This document shows positions 60,128-64,000 of a stretch of DNA of 64,000 bases, piece after piece. The notes under the pieces are model-generated. The model was not told the DNA's origin and searched no databases. It was given only the letters and a program-made list of their open reading frames with translations. The position numbers and the translations under genes were made by a program. The stretch's first letter is position 1. Each line of letters begins with the position of its first letter. This DNA comes from Polyangiaceae bacterium (GTDB lineage: Bacteria > Myxococcota_A > Polyangia > Polyangiales > Polyangiaceae): NCBI GenBank assembly GCA_013214025.1, contig JABSRN010000080.1, positions 62,001 through 126,000 of the forward strand. Direction: 5' to 3'.

Positions 60128-60273
60128 GGTCCGTGGGGTGCACCGAAACGAAAACGGGAGGTAAACTCGGTGGGCAGGGTGCCGCAAGAAGCATTGGAAG
60201 AATGCGGGTACAGAAACGCCCTACCTCATCGCTGAGGCAGGGCGCGGGAGCCGGATCGCCCCGTGACAGAGGC

Positions 60274-63200
60274 CTAGTTGTCCAACATCGCGACGCGTTT
60301 GCCCTGGTAGCGGTCCAATAGGGCGAGGCCCTGTTTGTTATGGGGATCGACGGCCAAAACTCGCTTGATAGTGGCGATGGCGCCGTATCGCTGGCCGACT
60401 TGTTTCTGAACTCGCGCAAGGTAGAGCTGAGCTGTGGGCGTCTCGTCGACGGCGCCCCAGCGCAGAGCGATGCGAAGAGCTTCGCCCCAACTACGGGTCT
60501 TGACAGCGGCGCGGCTCCAGCCTTCCAAGACCCGAGGATCTTGCTCGTATTTCGCGCCGAGTTTTCTGTAGGCGGCGAGGGCGGCGGCCTTCTTGTTCTC
60601 ACTCACGTAGATCTCGGCGTTGGCCAAGGCTCGTTCGACGGGGTCGCTCGCCGCCGGTTCGGCGTGCATGGGCGGAGCGGGAACGGACGCTGGATCCGGA
60701 TCATCGGTGGCGACATCCTCGGGGACCGCATCGCCGTCTGTCTCATTCTCGCTATCGCTCACGCTGGCGCTGCGCTCGGAGGGCGCAGGAGTCGGAGCAA
60801 CAGTAGCCGGCTCGGGAGCGGCGAGTTGCAGCTCGAAGCTTGGGGTTTCCTCGAGGGTCGCGGTGACCGTGCCTTCGGCGGAAGACTCGGGCATCCAGCT
60901 CATGATGCCGCTGTGCTTGAGCCACGCTTGGGCGCGCTCCTGAGTGCCCGGGTCGTTGGACTGTCGGAAGGCTCCGATGGCGAGTAGCAAGCTGGCGGCT
61001 GAAACGAGGCCAGTTGCCACACGACGCCGGCGCCGGCGTTGCCGCGCTGGCGCATCGAGAGCCGCCTGTAGTGCGTCGTGAAGCGCCTCAGCACTCTGAA
61101 AGCGATCGGCGGGCTGCAGGCTCAGCGCCTTCAGCAATGTCTTGTCGACGGCTCGTCCGAGGCCGCGCTGGGGAGCCCGCAAGGATGGGGGTTCGGGATC
61201 GAAGCGAAGTTTTTTGTCGAGCAGCGCGACAGTGTTGGCTGCCACATGGGGCAGGCGACCGGTGACCAGCTCATAGAGCACGGCGCCGAGAGCATACACG
61301 TCCGTGCGCTCGTCCACGGCTTCGTTTCCGGCTTGTTCGGGCGCCATATACTCGGGAGTCCCCATGATGGATATAGCCTCGCCAGAGTCGGAAGTCTGGG
61401 ACTCGGCTGCGATTTCGGCGATACCGAAGTCGAGCAGTTTGAGGCTGCCGCCTTCGGTGAGGAACAGATTGCCCGGTTTGATGTCGCGATGAATCACGCC
61501 GGTGGAGTGAGCCAGGCTAAGTGCGCGGCATGCTTGTTTGCCGAGCTCGAGGGCTTCACGCCAGTCCATGCCGCTCTCACGATTCAAGTAGGACTCGAGG
61601 GTTTCGCCTTCTAGGCGCTCCATCGCGTAGTAGGGGCGGCCGTCGCTGGACACACCGAAGTCGTGCAGGCCGACGAGGTTCTCGTGTCGCAGCCGAGCGA
61701 TGGCGCGGGCTTCGCGGCGGAAGCGGGCTTCGAACTCCGGATTGTCACAGCGGTCTTGGGGCAGCACCTTCAAGGCGACGACGCGTCCGAGGTCCACATG
61801 GTGAGCCTCGTAGACGACGCCCATCTCCGAGCGCGCGAGCTCCGTCAAGATTTCGTATCGGGTACCCGGGAACAGACGGTCGCCGTCGGCGACCGGCGCG
61901 GGTGCGGGTGACGGCAGCTTGTCGGACGAGGGCGCGATATCGGCTGCCTGAGAGCGGCTGAGCAGTCCGACAAATTCGCTACGGGAACGGGCGGGCTCCG
62001 CGGGGTACAAGCTGGTCATCAGCTGAGCGATACGAGCACGAACGCCACGCTCGCCATCCGCGAGGCTGGGGGCCTTTTTTAGCAATCGCAGTAGATCGGT
62101 CATCGCTTCCCGGGCGGTGGCGTAGCGATCCTCGGTGCGGTGAGCGGTCAACCGAGCAATGACGGTATCGAGTTCCGGGGGGGCCCCACTGAGACTGGAG
62201 AGCGGACCGGGACGTCGCTCGCCGGCAGCGACGGCGGCGAGATGAATCGAGGCCTCGCCGGTGAGGAAGCGTCGCCCAGCGACCAATTCCCAGAGCATGA
62301 TGCCGACGGCGTAAACGTCGGCGGGGATGCCGCCAGGATTGTTGTTGGCGACTTCCGGGGCAACGTAGCCGGGCTTGGCGAAGACGATGCCGCTGACCGT
62401 GTGGCATTTGCGGTTTTCGCCGCGAGCGGTGCCAAAGTCGATGAGCTTCAGATCGCCGGAGTAGCCGAGCATGACGTTCTGGGGGCTGAGATCCCGGTGC
62501 ACGATGTCCAGGGGTTTGCCGCTGGGATCCGTTCGCTCGTGAATATGAGAGAGGGCTTCGGTCATCGAAACCGTGATGGCGATGGCGTCGGCCCAGCACA
62601 GCTTGGAGTTCAGGGCGCTGGCGCGGTGTCTGACTTCGCCCATATTTCGGCCTTCGATGTGCTCGAGCACCACGAAGGGTTTACCGCTGGCATCGGTGGC
62701 GGCTTCGAGAACCTGCGCGATGCCCGGGTGCTGCAGCTGGGCTTGGATACGGGCTTCGTCGAAGAAGCGAGCCAGAAAGGATTTGTCGGCGCCGTGCTCG
62801 CGGCGAATCACTTTGAGCACACAGGGGCGTTCAGCCCCCTCGATGCCACCGGAAGTGGCGAGGTACACTTCGCCCATGCCGCCGCGAGCGATCCGGCGGA
62901 GCAAGGTGTAACGGCCATAGCGACGGGGCAAGGTGTCGGCGTCCTCATCGGCTTCTTGGGTCGGGGCTTTCGGGGGCGCGGCAGACTCATCGGCTGCTGT
63001 GGCTTTCACCGCATCGTTGACGGGCATGGACTCGGAGGCTGTAGCGATGGCGCTATCCGCTGCGCTGGGGACAGGCTCGGCTTCGGGCTCCGGGGCGGCG
63101 AGGGTCGGTCGGGCACTGTCGATGATGTCGGCACCGCTCAGTTCGATAGACGGGGCGAGGGCAATCGAGGGTTCGACTGGCACCGGGAGAGAATCAGCCG

Positions 63201-63384
63201 AAGGCGCTTCCTGAAGTGACAGGGGTGCCGGCACTGACATCGGCATGGGACCTAGACCCCGGGGGGTGTGGTCGATGGTCGGAACCGCTGAAGCCGGTTC
63301 GGAGGCGCCTGGCACGACCTTCAGGCCGGAGCCTAGATTACATAGGGATTTCAGTGGGTTAATAGAGGCTTTTGAGTCCGACAT
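60274..63384 (-). CDS. Membrane Ser/Thr protein kinase with two kinase domains and TPR-like C terminus
   Basis: A 1036-residue protein. Residues 1-155 are low-complexity. Kinase 1 (about 157-435) has an intact glycine loop (RGGMGEVY), Lys191, HRD at 296-298 in the variant HRDLSPQN, DFG at 316-318 and APE at 342-344. Kinase 2 (about 509-775) has Lys539, HRDIKPGN (632-639), DFG at 652-654 and MAPEQ, but its glycine loop is degraded to ARSEMG, keeping only the last Gly. A basic stretch RRRRRR precedes one membrane helix (789-806). The periplasmic part has an acidic/Pro linker and, from about 935, TPR-like helices (ALANAEIYVSENKKAAALAAYRKLGAKY ... AIATIKRVLAVDPHNKQGL). It probably senses an envelope signal and phosphorylates cytoplasmic targets; kinase 2 may act as a regulator. 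Confidence 0.9.
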   Translation of the reverse strand: MSDSKASINPLKSLCNLGSGLKVVPGASEPASAVPTIDHTPRGLGPMPMSVPAPLSLQEAPSADSLPVPVEPSIALAPSIELSGADIIDSARPTLAAPEPEAEPVPSAADSAIATASESMPVNDAVKATAADESAAPPKAPTQEADEDADTLPRRYGRYTLLRRIARGGMGEVYLATSGGIEGAERPCVLKVIRREHGADKSFLARFFDEARIQAQLQHPGIAQVLEAATDASGKPFVVLEHIEGRNMGEVRHRASALNSKLCWADAIAITVSMTEALSHIHERTDPSGKPLDIVHRDLSPQNVMLGYSGDLKLIDFGTARGENRKCHTVSGIVFAKPGYVAPEVANNNPGGIPADVYAVGIMLWELVAGRRFLTGEASIHLAAVAAGERRPGPLSSLSGAPPELDTVIARLTAHRTEDRYATAREAMTDLLRLLKKAPSLADGERGVRARIAQLMTSLYPAEPARSRSEFVGLLSRSQAADIAPSSDKLPSPAPAPVADGDRLFPGTRYEILTELARSEMGVVYEAHHVDLGRVVALKVLPQDRCDNPEFEARFRREARAIARLRHENLVGLHDFGVSSDGRPYYAMERLEGETLESYLNRESGMDWREALELGKQACRALSLAHSTGVIHRDIKPGNLFLTEGGSLKLLDFGIAEIAAESQTSDSGEAISIMGTPEYMAPEQAGNEAVDERTDVYALGAVLYELVTGRLPHVAANTVALLDKKLRFDPEPPSLRAPQRGLGRAVDKTLLKALSLQPADRFQSAEALHDALQAALDAPARQRRRRRRVATGLVSAASLLLAIGAFRQSNDPGTQERAQAWLKHSGIMSWMPESSAEGTVTATLEETPSFELQLAAPEPATVAPTPAPSERSASVSDSENETDGDAVPEDVATDDPDPASVPAPPMHAEPAASDPVERALANAEIYVSENKKAAALAAYRKLGAKYEQDPRVLEGWSRAAVKTRSWGEALRIALRWGAVDETPTAQLYLARVQKQVGQRYGAIATIKRVLAVDPHNKQGLALLDRYQGKRVAMLDN

Positions 63385-63551
63385 GCCCCCATGGTGCCGA
63401 TGTAGGACAATGTAGCCAAGAAAACGACAGTATTTCCTGGGAATAGTCGGGATTGCTTTCGGGTTCTCTAGTCCGAAAGCGTGGGATAGGCTCCCGGCAC
63501 TTGGCGGAAATAGGCATGCATCAAGGGGTTTTCAGCGGAATCACACAGCGA

Positions 63552-63920
63552 ATGGCACACGCCTTCGCGCGTCTCCTTGTTGCTCTCTGTCTGCTGAGCA
63601 CGACAGCCGAGAGTTTTGCCTTCGAGCTCGCTCCCGTTTGCGATCCCAGTGGAGCCAGCGCCATAGCCCCGATCCCGGTAGTGCCCATCGTGGACCCCGC
63701 GACTTGGGACTACGCGCCCTGCGGCGATGATTCTTTCGATGAGGGCGCTTCCGAGCACCGTCAGTTGCGCCAAGCCAGCGCGCCGCTGTCGTCCGTCGCC
63801 GCTTTCGCCCCCAGCCATTATCTGCCCTCAAGGCGCGCGCCCATCGCCGTGCCCCTCCCCCAGGCTGACGTGAACTTGTCCAACGGATACACAAGTTCGC
63901 TATATCGCCCCCCCCGCTAA
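63552..63920 (+). CDS. Small exported protein, unknown function
   Basis: About 122 residues from ATG 63552, chosen because a signal peptide follows directly (FARLLVALCLLSTTAESFAFE); the frame is open to 63453 with other ATG codons. The mature protein of about 100 residues has two Cys (PVCDPSG, APCGDD), Pro-rich strands and no recognised domain. Upstream is the divergent double-kinase gene, about 170 bases away, so co-regulation is possible but unproven. Confidence 0.5.
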   Translation: MAHAFARLLVALCLLSTTAESFAFELAPVCDPSGASAIAPIPVVPIVDPATWDYAPCGDDSFDEGASEHRQLRQASAPLSSVAAFAPSHYLPSRRAPIAVPLPQADVNLSNGYTSSLYRPPR

Positions 63921-64000
63921 ACAGACTCTTGTCGTCGCTGTTTGATACCTAGCATTCACGGGACCTCCCGTTCGCAGAGTGCCGGGTTGCTGTCGTGTTC

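Overview
The window is high-GC, densely coded DNA from a Gram-negative, aerobically respiring member of the Myxococcota (deltaproteobacterial lineage). This assignment is inferred from gene content: a GltJ/AgmX-type zinc-ribbon/GYF protein, many lipoproteins including a cysteine-rich one, a very large eukaryotic-like Ser/Thr kinase, a TatT-type TRAP module, monomeric isocitrate dehydrogenase and an alternative complex III operon. No rRNA, tRNA, IS element, prophage or CRISPR array was recognised.

Layout. 1-8 kb: the end of a RecD2-type helicase, two minus-strand zinc-ribbon membrane proteins, a large OmpA/thrombospondin-3 calcium-repeat outer-membrane protein, and a convergent beta-propeller-like lipoprotein. 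8-20 kb: a methylmalonyl-CoA mutase catalytic subunit, then minus-strand pairs proS/trans-sulfuration enzyme, a Cys-type FdhF/YdeP-like molybdoenzyme with fdhD, and dapD-dapE with a lipoprotein. 20-25 kb: accessory-looking envelope genes (degenerate sensor-like protein, repeat-bearing lipoprotein, SUMF1-like lipoprotein, CAP-domain protein, Pal-like OmpA lipoprotein) with strong hairpins between genes. 25-31 kb: central carbon metabolism (monomeric icd, ndk, mdh-sucC-sucD). 32-33.5 kb: rpmI-rplT-pheS without neighbouring infC or pheT. 33.6-37 kb: an esterase-like lipoprotein and a group-2 sigma-70 factor with a clear terminator.

37.3-45.5 kb holds a complete alternative complex III operon, actA-actB-actC-actDE(fused)-actF plus a small membrane protein, ending in a strong hairpin. 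ACIII oxidises quinol and passes electrons to c-type cytochromes or an oxidase. No terminal oxidase is in the window. 45.7-51 kb: an acyl-CoA ligase, a PBP4-type DD-peptidase divergent from an orphan peptide-binding lipoprotein, and an exported protein. 51-58.6 kb: pyrG followed by a tightly coupled HEAT-like lipoprotein, TatT, TRAP small permease and TRAP large permease. There is no substrate-binding P subunit, but the small permease carries a large extra loop. 58.7-64 kb: a MATE transporter, a 1036-residue double-kinase protein and a small exported protein.

Most genes belong to known families. The features I find most worth pursuing are the P-less TatT/TRAP module, the double kinase with a degraded second glycine loop, the actDE fusion, and several unusually perfect inverted repeats.
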